A stretch of 64,000 bases of DNA from an uncultured Gemmataceae bacterium (GTDB taxonomy: Bacteria; Planctomycetota; Planctomycetia; Gemmatales; Gemmataceae). The notes beneath the pieces are model-generated. The model was not told where the DNA came from, made no database searches, and worked only from the letters and a program-made list of their open reading frames with translations. The translations under genes were made by a program, and so were the position numbers. Of this stretch, positions 1 through 8,772 are shown one piece after another. Within the stretch, counting starts at the first letter, position 1; each line of letters starts with the position of its first letter. Location: the NCBI GenBank assembly GCA_937923405.1, contig CALDUY010000002.1:682001-746000 (forward strand), given 5' to 3'.

Positions 1-113
1 TGTACCCTCTGTGTGGTTGGCTGATTACTCCAATCTGGGCTTCCGTCGCCATGAGTCTTAGCTCCCTGTCGGTCATCGCCAACGCTCTGCGGCTGCGCTG
101 GAGCAAACTCTGA
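1..113 (+). CDS. Metal-transporting P-type ATPase, C-terminal end only (partial)
   Basis: Only the last 36 codons lie in the window (reading frame starts at base 3, TGA at 111-113). The peptide runs through ITPIWASVAMSLSSLSVIAN and ends ALRLRWSKL. This combination of a final membrane helix (proline, then AxxMxxSSxxVxxNALRL) is the characteristic C-terminus of P1B-type copper/heavy-metal ATPases of the CopA/ZntA family. The protein would pump a metal ion across the inner membrane. The metal cannot be told from this fragment, because the CPx and N-terminal metal-binding regions are outside the window. It is convergent with the kinase gene that ends at 124. Confidence 0.8.
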   Translation, partial: YPLCGWLITPIWASVAMSLSSLSVIANALRLRWSKL

Positions 114-123
114 GCAGAACGGC

Positions 124-3100
124 TTACTTACAAAGGCGATCGACGAGTTGGCGAAACTCGTCTCGATAGACCGACCGAAGCGGCTCGAATTCGCGACTTT
201 GCAGACGACGCCGCAGGGCTTGCTCGTCTGAGATGTGAACGCGCTGGAGCATCTCCATCGCCTGCTTGCCATAGCGTCGAGCAAGGAGTTGGCGTTCGGT
301 GGTAGGAATTCTGCAATCTTCATTGGCCATTTTGATGCATCGAGACAGCTGCGCCGCTGAATCTATCCAACCCGGCCAAGCTTCCGACATCAACGGACGA
401 AGCTCAGTCAGACAGCGAGCCGCTCCTTCGTGATCCAACGCTGCTTCGAGTACGTCGGCTCGGGCGCGAACCGTGCTAACAATCGCATCGCGGATGAACA
501 GTCGCTCGCCGATGCGCCAGGCCCGACGATACCAGGGGGCTTCCGGTCCCAACAGGGGAATCGTGTCCAGGTAATCTTGACGGAGCCGCGTCAACCGGGC
601 CACGTGCCGCTCTGCCGTGCGATGGTCCTTGCGCGATTCCGCCAGCCGGGCTAGCTGATCGTGGCAGAAGATGAGGTTCCGCAGGGCGATTTGACGATAC
701 TCCAAAAGATCGGCACGATGTGGCAGCTGGCGTTGCAGTTCCAGCAGCAAGTCGACGGCTTGAGTCAGCGAATGTTCGGAAGCGGCCAGATCGTTGGCCT
801 GGATTAGAGCAATGCCCTCGGATGTCGCCAGGCGAGCGAGATCGAGTCGATAATTCGCAGTATTCGGATAGCTTTTGACCAGTTTTTCGAGCAAGCCGCG
901 CGCGCTTTCGAGTTCTTTTCGAGCTGTGGCTCGCTGATTCATCCGTACCAGTTGCGTGCCGAGATCGGCTCGCGCCAGAGCGAGTTGATGGGCATAGTCC
1001 ACATTCAACGGGGCGCGTTGGTGCAGGTCGGCAAACAATTCCACGCTGCGTTCGTAGGTCTGTCTGGCCTCGTCGTGGTGTTGGAGCAATGCCTGAGCCA
1101 CTCCGAGATTCTTGTAGGCTTGTCCGATCACTTCCGTCAGCTTGGCTTCTTCCGCGGCCCCCTCTTGGAGCAACCTTGTGAGCAAGCGAATGGCCTGTTG
1201 GCAATCTTGCACAGCGCTGGCGAGGAGTTCGTCGCTGGAGTTGGAACTTCCTGCGAGACGTTGCCGATTGGTGATTAGTAACGCGGCGCGATTGACACGG
1301 AGGCGAGCTAGTTCGACGGGAAGTTGCTGCGCTTCGCCGAGTTGCTCAAGTGTTTCGATGGCTCGATCGTAGTCCTGTTGGGCGCGAGTTGGGCGATGGC
1401 GTAACTGATGATGGATAGCCCGATTCAAGAGCCACAGTCCGATTAAGCGGCGAGGGGGGGGGTGGGGGCGTTGTTGAACCTCTCGCATCCGCTGATCGAG
1501 CAGAGCCATGATTCGGTCGGCTTGCGCGGGATCGACCGATTCCAACACGCTCCAGAACTGGATGTAGGTTTCCAGTAACTCGGACTCGAAATCGACACCG
1601 TCGAGCCGCGCTTCCTCCCCACGATCGATCAGCTTCTCGTACAGCTCGATGGAGGCTTGATAGTGCTGAATCGCCTGGTTGGCGTTGCCTAGGACAGTCT
1701 CCAGGTCGGCAATCAAACGATGGGCACGGGCAGCGCGGAGCTGGGCCGACGGATGATGGCCTGGCCGTTCGGTAAAACGCCGACACATGGCCACGCCACG
1801 CTGAAGCACGCTTTGCCGCAAGGTTTCGACGCCGGGCTTTTTCAATTCCTTGCGTGCCAGCGTTAATAGATCCTCGGCAGCCTCCAGAGCGGTTAGAAAA
1901 CTCCCCTGCGCATCACGTTCAGCACGAGTCACACGCTCTAAAGCCTCGGTGAGGTTTTGGTTCGTCTGTTGCAGCGATACCAGAGTTGCCTGGAGCTTCT
2001 TCTCGCGATCCTGAAGTTGAGCGTTGGTTTTCTCTAAGGCTAATTTGCCCTTTTCCAGATCCTCATTTTGTTTTTCTAGTGTTGTGGCCTGCTCTTCCAA
2101 CTTCTGGGCCTGTCGCGACAGCGTCTCGTTCTTGCTGGCCATCTGAACGCCGAAGGCAATGCTCAGTGCCGTTACCAGAACCGGAGTGAGAATAGCCAAG
2201 GCGGTAGCGAGGGCGACGGCGGGGCGACGCCGTGCCCACTTCCAGAGGCGTTCGACCGACGAGGCAGGGCGCGCCTCGATGGGTCGGCCATCGAGAAAAC
2301 GTCGCAGATCGTCGGCCAAGGCGGCGGCACTGGCGTAGCGCTTGGCTGGATCTTTCTCTAGACATTTTAGACAGATGGTTTGAATGTCGAGCGGCACTTT
2401 GGGTTGCAATCGCGTCGGCGGGATCGGCTCGGCGGTCTGAACCAACTGAATCGTGTCCAGCGCCGTCGTGCCTCGAAAGGGGGGTCGCCCCGTCAACAGA
2501 TCGTAAAAGACGGCACCGAGGGCATAAACGTCGGCCTGCGGACCAACCGCTTTGGCCTTACCGCTGGCCTGTTCCGGGGCCATGTACGTTGGTGTGCCCA
2601 GAATCGCTTCCGTGCCGGTTTGCCCCTGCTCGTCGTCTAATCGTTTGGCTAGGCCGAAATCGGTGATCTTCGGTGTCCCATCGGCGGTCAGGAGAATGTT
2701 GGCAGGCTTCAAATCCCGATGCACGATACCGCGTTGATGGGCGAAGTCCATCGCGCGGGCCAGAGTTTCCAGCAGAGCGGCGGCTTTGTAGGGATCCAGC
2801 GGTGTGCCGTCGAGTTTCTGTTGCAGACTGCCACCATCACAGAACTCCAAGCTGAAAAACGGGCGTCCGTCTCGTTCGCCGATGTCGAACACCTGAACGA
2901 TGTTGGGATGTTGTAGGCGAGCGACGGCCTCAGCCTCGATCTTGAACCGTTTGAGTTCATCGGTGGAAGCATGTCCCCCGGAGAGGATCATCTTCAGCGC
3001 GACGATGCGGTTGAGGCCGAGTTGGCGGGCTTTGTACACCACTCCCATACCGCCGCGTCCGAGAATCCCGAGGATCTCGTAGCCGGTGACGATGGTCGCA

Positions 3101-3639
3101 TCGCCACTGCTGCTCGTTTCTGTTGGTCCGTGGGTCGAAGGGCGCTGTAACGTCTCGCCGAAGTTCGTGGCCGGAGCGGCAATCGGCGAAGTCAGTCGTG
3201 CGCCGCTGCGTGCGTAGGGAGTTGGCGGAGAATCTCGCTCCAGGGGCTCATCAAGGCCGGGCATCGCTGCCGATGTTCGGGGCGGAGTCCAATCGGTGGT
3301 CGCGTTTGGAGAAGTGGGAGCCACACTAGGTCGAACAAGCGTCTCCTCGGGTTCCGCCGAGGACGACGAAACGCCTCGTATCTCGTCGACTCCCTCCGCA
3401 CTTATCCGAGAAGGAATCGGCATCGGTGCCACATTGGGGGAACCAATCAGCGTTTCCTCGGTAGGCGGAACGGCAGAGCCAATCAACGTTCCCTCGGGTT
3501 GGGACGCGGTAGAGAGCGAGCCAATCAGCGTCTGATCTTCGGAGACAGGGTTGACGACACACCCACACTCGGGGCAGAGGGGGATAGTCAAAGGGGTATT
3601 CCCCTGATGACCGTTCGGGCATTGCCAGTGGGCATGCAT
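124..3639 (-). CDS. Membrane Ser/Thr protein kinase with zinc-ribbon N-terminus, coiled coil and TPR-like tail
   Basis: About 1171 aa. I chose the ATG at 3639 (with AGGTG just upstream) over a GTG two codons earlier. Residues 6-30 carry CPNGH...CPECGC, a small zinc-ribbon. Residues 36-165 are low-complexity and repeat a TLIGS/TLVRPS/TLQRPS motif at least five times. The kinase domain spans about 189-451: glycine loop GRGGMG, VALK lysine, HRDLKPAN catalytic loop, DFGLA, and APEQ. All key residues are present, so it should be active. One transmembrane helix follows (about 476-500), then a Gln/Glu/Leu-rich coiled coil (about 505-590) and a long alpha-helical TPR-like C-terminal half. Topology predicts a cytosolic kinase and an extracytoplasmic sensor/scaffold. 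The substrate is unknown. Confidence 0.93.
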   Translation of the reverse strand: MHAHWQCPNGHQGNTPLTIPLCPECGCVVNPVSEDQTLIGSLSTASQPEGTLIGSAVPPTEETLIGSPNVAPMPIPSRISAEGVDEIRGVSSSSAEPEETLVRPSVAPTSPNATTDWTPPRTSAAMPGLDEPLERDSPPTPYARSGARLTSPIAAPATNFGETLQRPSTHGPTETSSSGDATIVTGYEILGILGRGGMGVVYKARQLGLNRIVALKMILSGGHASTDELKRFKIEAEAVARLQHPNIVQVFDIGERDGRPFFSLEFCDGGSLQQKLDGTPLDPYKAAALLETLARAMDFAHQRGIVHRDLKPANILLTADGTPKITDFGLAKRLDDEQGQTGTEAILGTPTYMAPEQASGKAKAVGPQADVYALGAVFYDLLTGRPPFRGTTALDTIQLVQTAEPIPPTRLQPKVPLDIQTICLKCLEKDPAKRYASAAALADDLRRFLDGRPIEARPASSVERLWKWARRRPAVALATALAILTPVLVTALSIAFGVQMASKNETLSRQAQKLEEQATTLEKQNEDLEKGKLALEKTNAQLQDREKKLQATLVSLQQTNQNLTEALERVTRAERDAQGSFLTALEAAEDLLTLARKELKKPGVETLRQSVLQRGVAMCRRFTERPGHHPSAQLRAARAHRLIADLETVLGNANQAIQHYQASIELYEKLIDRGEEARLDGVDFESELLETYIQFWSVLESVDPAQADRIMALLDQRMREVQQRPHPPPRRLIGLWLLNRAIHHQLRHRPTRAQQDYDRAIETLEQLGEAQQLPVELARLRVNRAALLITNRQRLAGSSNSSDELLASAVQDCQQAIRLLTRLLQEGAAEEAKLTEVIGQAYKNLGVAQALLQHHDEARQTYERSVELFADLHQRAPLNVDYAHQLALARADLGTQLVRMNQRATARKELESARGLLEKLVKSYPNTANYRLDLARLATSEGIALIQANDLAASEHSLTQAVDLLLELQRQLPHRADLLEYRQIALRNLIFCHDQLARLAESRKDHRTAERHVARLTRLRQDYLDTIPLLGPEAPWYRRAWRIGERLFIRDAIVSTVRARADVLEAALDHEGAARCLTELRPLMSEAWPGWIDSAAQLSRCIKMANEDCRIPTTERQLLARRYGKQAMEMLQRVHISDEQALRRRLQSREFEPLRSVYRDEFRQLVDRLCK

Positions 3640-3859
3640 CGTCACCTCGGTATCGAAGAGGTTGACTTTAGGAGTGGTGCCGTGGACGCCGAGTTCACGG
3701 ATTTCACATTTGGTAAAAATGTCTGTCCATCTTAACGTTGAATTGTCGAGTGAGCCAACAGCAGAAACTCGGTGAGCAAGAAAAGATTGACCTGCAGAGC
3801 TAGAAGAATCACACTAAAAGATCCGATATTCGGGATTTCCCTCTCGAGGTTCAAGGTCT

Positions 3860-6800
3860 GTGTCACTTGGCTCGAAATCGAAGCGAATGCTTCGGCTGGA
3901 GATTTTGGAAGCGCGAGTCACTCCCGCGACTTTTCTCGTATCCAATACTTCTTCCGCAGACATCCCAGGCAGCCTCACTCGCGCGATTCTCAACGCGAAC
4001 AACTCTGTGGGCATGGACACGATTCAGTTCGATCCGTCTGTATTCGGCCCAGGGTTGAATGAAGCCATCGTTTTGACGAATCCGTTGCCACTCCTCACCG
4101 ACCATGTTCGGATCCTCGGTCCAGACTCGGTCCGCCTGAGCATTCAACGAGCCGACTCTGCTCCCGACTTTCGGATTTTTCAGATCGCTCCTGGTTTGAC
4201 TGTGGAGATCAGCAATCTTCGCCTTGCCAATGGACGGGCAGATCTCGGTGCAGGCATTCTCAATCAGGGATTGCTCTTGCTGCAAAACTCGGTGCTAGAA
4301 TGGAATCAATCGCTCTCGGCTGGGGGGCAAGGCGGCGCGATCGCCAGCTTTCAGTCGTTGACGCTCGTCGACACGCTGATCGCCAACAACTCCGCGGGTG
4401 TCAATGGAACAGGGGGCGGCGTTCTGGTCGGATTCGACAGCCAGTTTTCTAGCTTTAGCTCTACCTTTACTGGAAACACCGCGGCGTTGGGCTCGGCTCT
4501 GTTCATTCAGGGATCAAACGTCTCGTCGCTGTTGCAAAACACCACGATTTCCGGCAACCAGGCGACGGATCCTAACGGCCTGGGCGGCGCGATTTTCGTT
4601 CACACGTTCTTTGGGGAATTTTTTCTCGATCTGCGAAGCACCACCATCGCCAACAACCAAGCTGCACCCGGGGGCATCGGCGGCATCATCAACTTTGGCG
4701 AGGCCAGCACAACTTCCTCGATCGTCTATCAAAACACTCTCTTCGCGGATAATGTCGGTGCCAACTTGTTCGAGGCTCCCGGAAGCTACTTCGGCTCGTT
4801 AATGTCTCTGGGACACAATCTCTCGACCGACAACACGGGCAATCTCACCGCCTCGGGAGATCAGCCCAACACCCCGGCCCTGCTTCGACCCCTGGGCAAC
4901 TATGGCGGACCCGTTCCCACTCATGCTCTGTTGCCTAATAGTCCCGCCATTGATGCCGGACCCGTCCTGATCGACGTTCTCCTGGATGCACGCGGTTTTC
5001 CTCGATCGCTAATCTCCGACATCGGCGCATTCGAGGCCAACTATACCTTCGAGATGTTTTCGGGCAACGCACACTCGATCGCGGCTGGTACCGTCGCGGA
5101 CACGCAGCTGATCGTTCAACTGCTAGAGAGCGGTCAGCCTGCCACGGGCGTTCCCGTCGCCTTCAACGCGCCACTTGGCGTTTCCTTCAACGGAGTGTCC
5201 ACGGTGATCGTGCCCGTGGATGCGTTGGGATTAGCCAAAGCGCCCTTCCTCACCGCGGACACGACTCCGGGACAGTTTTCCGTGCTAGCCAGCGAAGGAG
5301 CCAACACGCTGACCTTCTCAGTGTTGGTGACTCCGGGCCAATTAGCCGGTTACGAAGTCATCCCCGAACTGAGCCAAGTCCTCCCCGGACAGCCGTTCTT
5401 TATCGATGTCAAACCGGTGGATGCCTTCGGCAACCCCTTCCCACTCGACTCGGGCGGACTCAGTTTCACCAGCAGCGACCCTTTAGCCGTCTTACCGGAT
5501 CCTTATACGTTCTCAACGAACCAGGATCTCGGCAATCCGCCGGGAGTCTATCGCATCACAGGTTTCGCCCTGCACACCTTCGGCAACAAGAAGATCACGC
5601 TGACTCCGATCGACACGCAATTGGGAGTATTGCCTGTCGTGGTGTCTCTCCGCGTGTTGAATACCAACGCTCCCTCGCCCTCGATCGGCGAGGACACTAC
5701 GATCATGATCGGTCAGCCGCTCATTCGTTCAGGCAAGATTCTGGACCGGGAGGATAAGACTTTCTCCGTCACTGTGGACTATGGCGATGGCTCCCCAAGC
5801 TCACCGCTGGAAGTGATGGGAGACGGCTCGATCCAGTTGTTCCATCTCTACGCCGAACCCGGCACCTACACCGTGGTCGTCACCGTGGTGGACGACCAAG
5901 CTCGGGTTCGCTCGGCGAGTTTTGACGTCAAGGTGACTCCGATCGGCCAGCCAGCTCTGATCCTCAGTCGGCGTGACGAATTTTCCAATGTTGGCAGTGT
6001 CTTTCAGCGAACCGGCAAGGTCGTGAACGCCAATTTCGCGCAGGCGGTGGTTCTCGTGGACTATGGTGATGGTACACGAGAACAGGCCGCTCTCGATGAG
6101 AACGGGTTCTTCCAACTCCGGCACGTTTACCAGATCGAAGGGTCGTTCATCACGCGAGTGCGGCTGATCGTCGATGGGGTGGTCTTCGATCGACTCGCGT
6201 TCTACGTCGATGTGCTGCTGGCTGGCGTACCGAAAGAAACAGCGGTCAAGGTGCGCATTCCCGCTGGAGAGACCGGCATCGCCGCCGTGCCAGGAGCTAC
6301 GGTGATCTACGACAATAACGGATCTACATTTTCTGCTATTATCGTGGCCATCGTTCCGCTCCATGTCGTCGATCAGCTCGACAAACAGTTCTTCCATAGT
6401 CGCAATCTGACGATCTTTGCTTCGTATGACGTCCGAGCCATCAACGTCAGTCTCAACGATGTCGCTCTGGTCACCTTCTCCTTCCCCGATGTGCCGAATC
6501 GAATCGGCGATCCCGTGTTGACCTTCTTCAATCGACCGACAGGGAAGCAAGAATTCGTCCGCTCTCAGCTGTTCATCATCGACACAGTCAATCGAACTAT
6601 CACCTTCATTTTAGATCGACAAAGTATTCCACGTCTGACTCAACTCACAGGCACCGTCTTCACGATCGCCGCGCCACTGAGTACCACCGTGCCGACCAAT
6701 TTCTCTTCCAGCAGCGGCGTAAACTCGCTCAGTCTGGCGCTGACCGGAGCGGTGCAGGCCTCCCTCTTGCTGACCGAGTCCGAGGACACCATGCTTGCTG

Positions 6801-7339
6801 AAACAACGCGAACCTCCGTCGATTCCGGAGTATTCGTGCGGCAACTGCTGGGAGGACATAAGCCCGATGCATTGGCTAGTTTGGCCATTTTCGCCGAACG
6901 CTCCGAAGTCGAGTTAGAATCGCGCGAAGGAGGAGTGCTGCGCGAGCTGCCTGAGGTGCCGCCCGTGCTAACCGACTTACCCAGCGTGACAGTCACTCCT
7001 GCTGGAGCGGAGCCACTTTCGCCACCGCCCGCGAGCAAACCTGTCGCCCCCTCTCCTGGTCAAGAGGAACCAGCAACTGAACTATCGACCGAGGCCGAGC
7101 TGCCGCACCAAGCAGCATCGGCCAGCGAGACAGACTTGGTGGAGCTGAATAAAACCGATTTTGAAGATCGGTTTAGAAGACAATCTTGCTCAGACGCTCT
7201 CTTCATGGTGGCGCTGGTCCCGGTGCTGGTCGCCTGCTCACGGAGCAGCAAGCGAGACGGCGACGATCTCCTGATCGTTGCGGGCAAACACAGTTCGCTG
7301 AGCGAAAGCGGGATGGGACCAGACGATTTTGCGGGGTGA
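3860..7339 (+). CDS. Secreted right-handed beta-helix protein with PKD domains
   Basis: 1159 aa from a GTG start. An ATG at 3887 is an alternative. The N-terminus contains RLEILEARVTPATF, the planctomycete-type leader found on large secreted proteins. Residues about 25-390 are an Asn/Gly-rich parallel beta-helix (repeated xxLxNxxTISGN-like rungs, then a typical closing segment NSPAIDAG). Two Ig/invasin-like stretches follow, then two PKD-type domains with VDYGDGS and VDYGDGT (about 637-685 and 730-775). The last third is Thr/Ser/Pro-rich and ends in a short hydrophobic segment near residue 1118. This suggests an extracellular or surface-attached adhesin-like or carbohydrate-interacting protein. 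The last 102 bp overlap the convergent PQQ gene, so the native stop may have been lost. Function is not determinable. Confidence 0.85.
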   Translation: MSLGSKSKRMLRLEILEARVTPATFLVSNTSSADIPGSLTRAILNANNSVGMDTIQFDPSVFGPGLNEAIVLTNPLPLLTDHVRILGPDSVRLSIQRADSAPDFRIFQIAPGLTVEISNLRLANGRADLGAGILNQGLLLLQNSVLEWNQSLSAGGQGGAIASFQSLTLVDTLIANNSAGVNGTGGGVLVGFDSQFSSFSSTFTGNTAALGSALFIQGSNVSSLLQNTTISGNQATDPNGLGGAIFVHTFFGEFFLDLRSTTIANNQAAPGGIGGIINFGEASTTSSIVYQNTLFADNVGANLFEAPGSYFGSLMSLGHNLSTDNTGNLTASGDQPNTPALLRPLGNYGGPVPTHALLPNSPAIDAGPVLIDVLLDARGFPRSLISDIGAFEANYTFEMFSGNAHSIAAGTVADTQLIVQLLESGQPATGVPVAFNAPLGVSFNGVSTVIVPVDALGLAKAPFLTADTTPGQFSVLASEGANTLTFSVLVTPGQLAGYEVIPELSQVLPGQPFFIDVKPVDAFGNPFPLDSGGLSFTSSDPLAVLPDPYTFSTNQDLGNPPGVYRITGFALHTFGNKKITLTPIDTQLGVLPVVVSLRVLNTNAPSPSIGEDTTIMIGQPLIRSGKILDREDKTFSVTVDYGDGSPSSPLEVMGDGSIQLFHLYAEPGTYTVVVTVVDDQARVRSASFDVKVTPIGQPALILSRRDEFSNVGSVFQRTGKVVNANFAQAVVLVDYGDGTREQAALDENGFFQLRHVYQIEGSFITRVRLIVDGVVFDRLAFYVDVLLAGVPKETAVKVRIPAGETGIAAVPGATVIYDNNGSTFSAIIVAIVPLHVVDQLDKQFFHSRNLTIFASYDVRAINVSLNDVALVTFSFPDVPNRIGDPVLTFFNRPTGKQEFVRSQLFIIDTVNRTITFILDRQSIPRLTQLTGTVFTIAAPLSTTVPTNFSSSSGVNSLSLALTGAVQASLLLTESEDTMLAETTRTSVDSGVFVRQLLGGHKPDALASLAIFAERSEVELESREGGVLRELPEVPPVLTDLPSVTVTPAGAEPLSPPPASKPVAPSPGQEEPATELSTEAELPHQAASASETDLVELNKTDFEDRFRRQSCSDALFMVALVPVLVACSRSSKRDGDDLLIVAGKHSSLSESGMGPDDFAG

Positions 7340-8602
7340 ACTCACGCCGCCGGCCAACTGTCCCGTCGGAGCAAGAAGGTTGGTGCGATCAAGTGGCTCG
7401 TAGCCTTTGGGCGTCAACCGCGCCAGGATCAGATCCCCCAGTTCATTGAACAGCACGAAGCGATCACCTTGCACGACCAGAAAAGCGTTGGCCCAGCGTT
7501 CCGGCTCTTTGCCCGCGCCGGTCGCGGTCAGATCGGACCACAACCGTTTCCCTTCCGCCAGCGTCAGACAGCGTAGTTCGCCGTAACTGCACACGCCGTA
7601 AATGTGTCCATTTTGGATCACTGGAGTGGACATAATGGAGTGCAGTTTGTCCGTCTGATTAGGCCGTTCTCCGCGTCCGTTACTCTTCCATAGTTCGCGC
7701 ACGGTGAAGCGGTCACCTTTCGACTCGATCTGTAGCAACTTACAGCCGTTGTAAAACGAGGTGAGGAAGAGTTTATTGTCCACCTGTCGCGGAGTGGAAA
7801 TGGTGAGATTAGCCTTGATGGGCCACTCGTGCCGCCACAGTTCCTTGCCGGTGGCCACCTCCAAGCCAAGGACGGCCTCGGGATGCCAGACCACCAAATG
7901 CCGTTTACTGCCGAAGGTGTAGATCATTGGCGGACAGTAGCCAATTTCCAGATCGACCACTTCGCCAGCTCGCCACAGCTCCTTGCCGGTGTTCTTGTCG
8001 AAAGACACGACAGCGGGATTGTTGCCCACCAAGCAAATCAGTTGGTGCCCGTCGATCAACGGGGAGGCGGAGAAGCCCCAGACGGGCACTCGGGCCTCGT
8101 AATCCTTCTTGAAATCTTTCGACCAGATCACCGAGCCGTCGTTCAAATTCAGACAATACAGATCGCCCATAGCTCCGAGAGCGTATACCTTGCTGTCCGC
8201 GATGACGGGAGTGGCACGCGGGCCGCACGGATATGACATGGTGTACTGGCAGGGGTACTCATGCTTCCAGAGTAGTTTGCCGGTCGTTGCGTCAAGGCAC
8301 AGAATGCGCTCTTTTCCCCTTGATTTGGTGCGAGCGAAGGGATTTTCAGGATCGGCCTGGCCTGGATCGAGGAGTCGATCGGTGACGACGACTCGTCCCT
8401 GGGCGACAGCCGGCCCAGCGTAGCCGCCGCCGATCTTCACCTGCCACAGCCTTTTCGGACCTTCTTTGGGGAATTTGTCCACGATACCGCTTTCTCGCCA
8501 GACACCATCGCGTTGGGGGCCTAGCCACTGAGGCCAATCGTCACCATGACTTGTGGTTGCCAGAACCAGTAAGACGAACCAGGCAAAGAAAGCTGGTCGC
8601 AT
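7238..8602 (-). CDS. PQQ-binding-like beta-propeller repeat protein, secreted
   Basis: 454 aa with a strong Shine-Dalgarno (AAGGAG) before the ATG at 8602. The N-terminus MRPAFFAWFVLLVLATTSHG is a signal peptide. DWPQWLGPQRDGVW follows directly; this is the standard opening of the planctomycete PQQ-like propeller family. Repeated LWKHEYP, IWSKDF, LWRAGE and LWRHEW blades match PQQ/BamB-type propeller repeats. No catalytic domain is seen. The protein probably acts in the periplasm or at the outer membrane; enzyme versus scaffold cannot be decided. The C-terminal VFARNDQEIVAVSLA is conserved in this family, so this gene is the authentic user of the 7238-7339 overlap with the convergent beta-helix gene. 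Confidence 0.9.
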   Translation of the reverse strand: MRPAFFAWFVLLVLATTSHGDDWPQWLGPQRDGVWRESGIVDKFPKEGPKRLWQVKIGGGYAGPAVAQGRVVVTDRLLDPGQADPENPFARTKSRGKERILCLDATTGKLLWKHEYPCQYTMSYPCGPRATPVIADSKVYALGAMGDLYCLNLNDGSVIWSKDFKKDYEARVPVWGFSASPLIDGHQLICLVGNNPAVVSFDKNTGKELWRAGEVVDLEIGYCPPMIYTFGSKRHLVVWHPEAVLGLEVATGKELWRHEWPIKANLTISTPRQVDNKLFLTSFYNGCKLLQIESKGDRFTVRELWKSNGRGERPNQTDKLHSIMSTPVIQNGHIYGVCSYGELRCLTLAEGKRLWSDLTATGAGKEPERWANAFLVVQGDRFVLFNELGDLILARLTPKGYEPLDRTNLLAPTGQLAGGVSSPRKIVWSHPAFAQRTVFARNDQEIVAVSLAAP

Positions 8603-8772
8603 CGATTTCTCCTTAATTAGGGCGAGGATTCCTGGACAACAACTGTTGTACGTCTCGATCCTCTTCAGGAGTAGGCGGCTGCTGCACCGCTAGCATTCTG
8701 GCCAGAAAGAGCGTAGGATGAAAGAGCCTGGATCTTCAGCGATTCAGCCCATTTCCTCTTCGGGAGAATGGA

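Noticed and set aside
5801-6550. 249-codon minus-strand frame inside the beta-helix gene
   Set aside because: Antisense of the PKD region; composition (many His, Asp, Glu, Arg) is typical of a shadow frame and there is no RBS.
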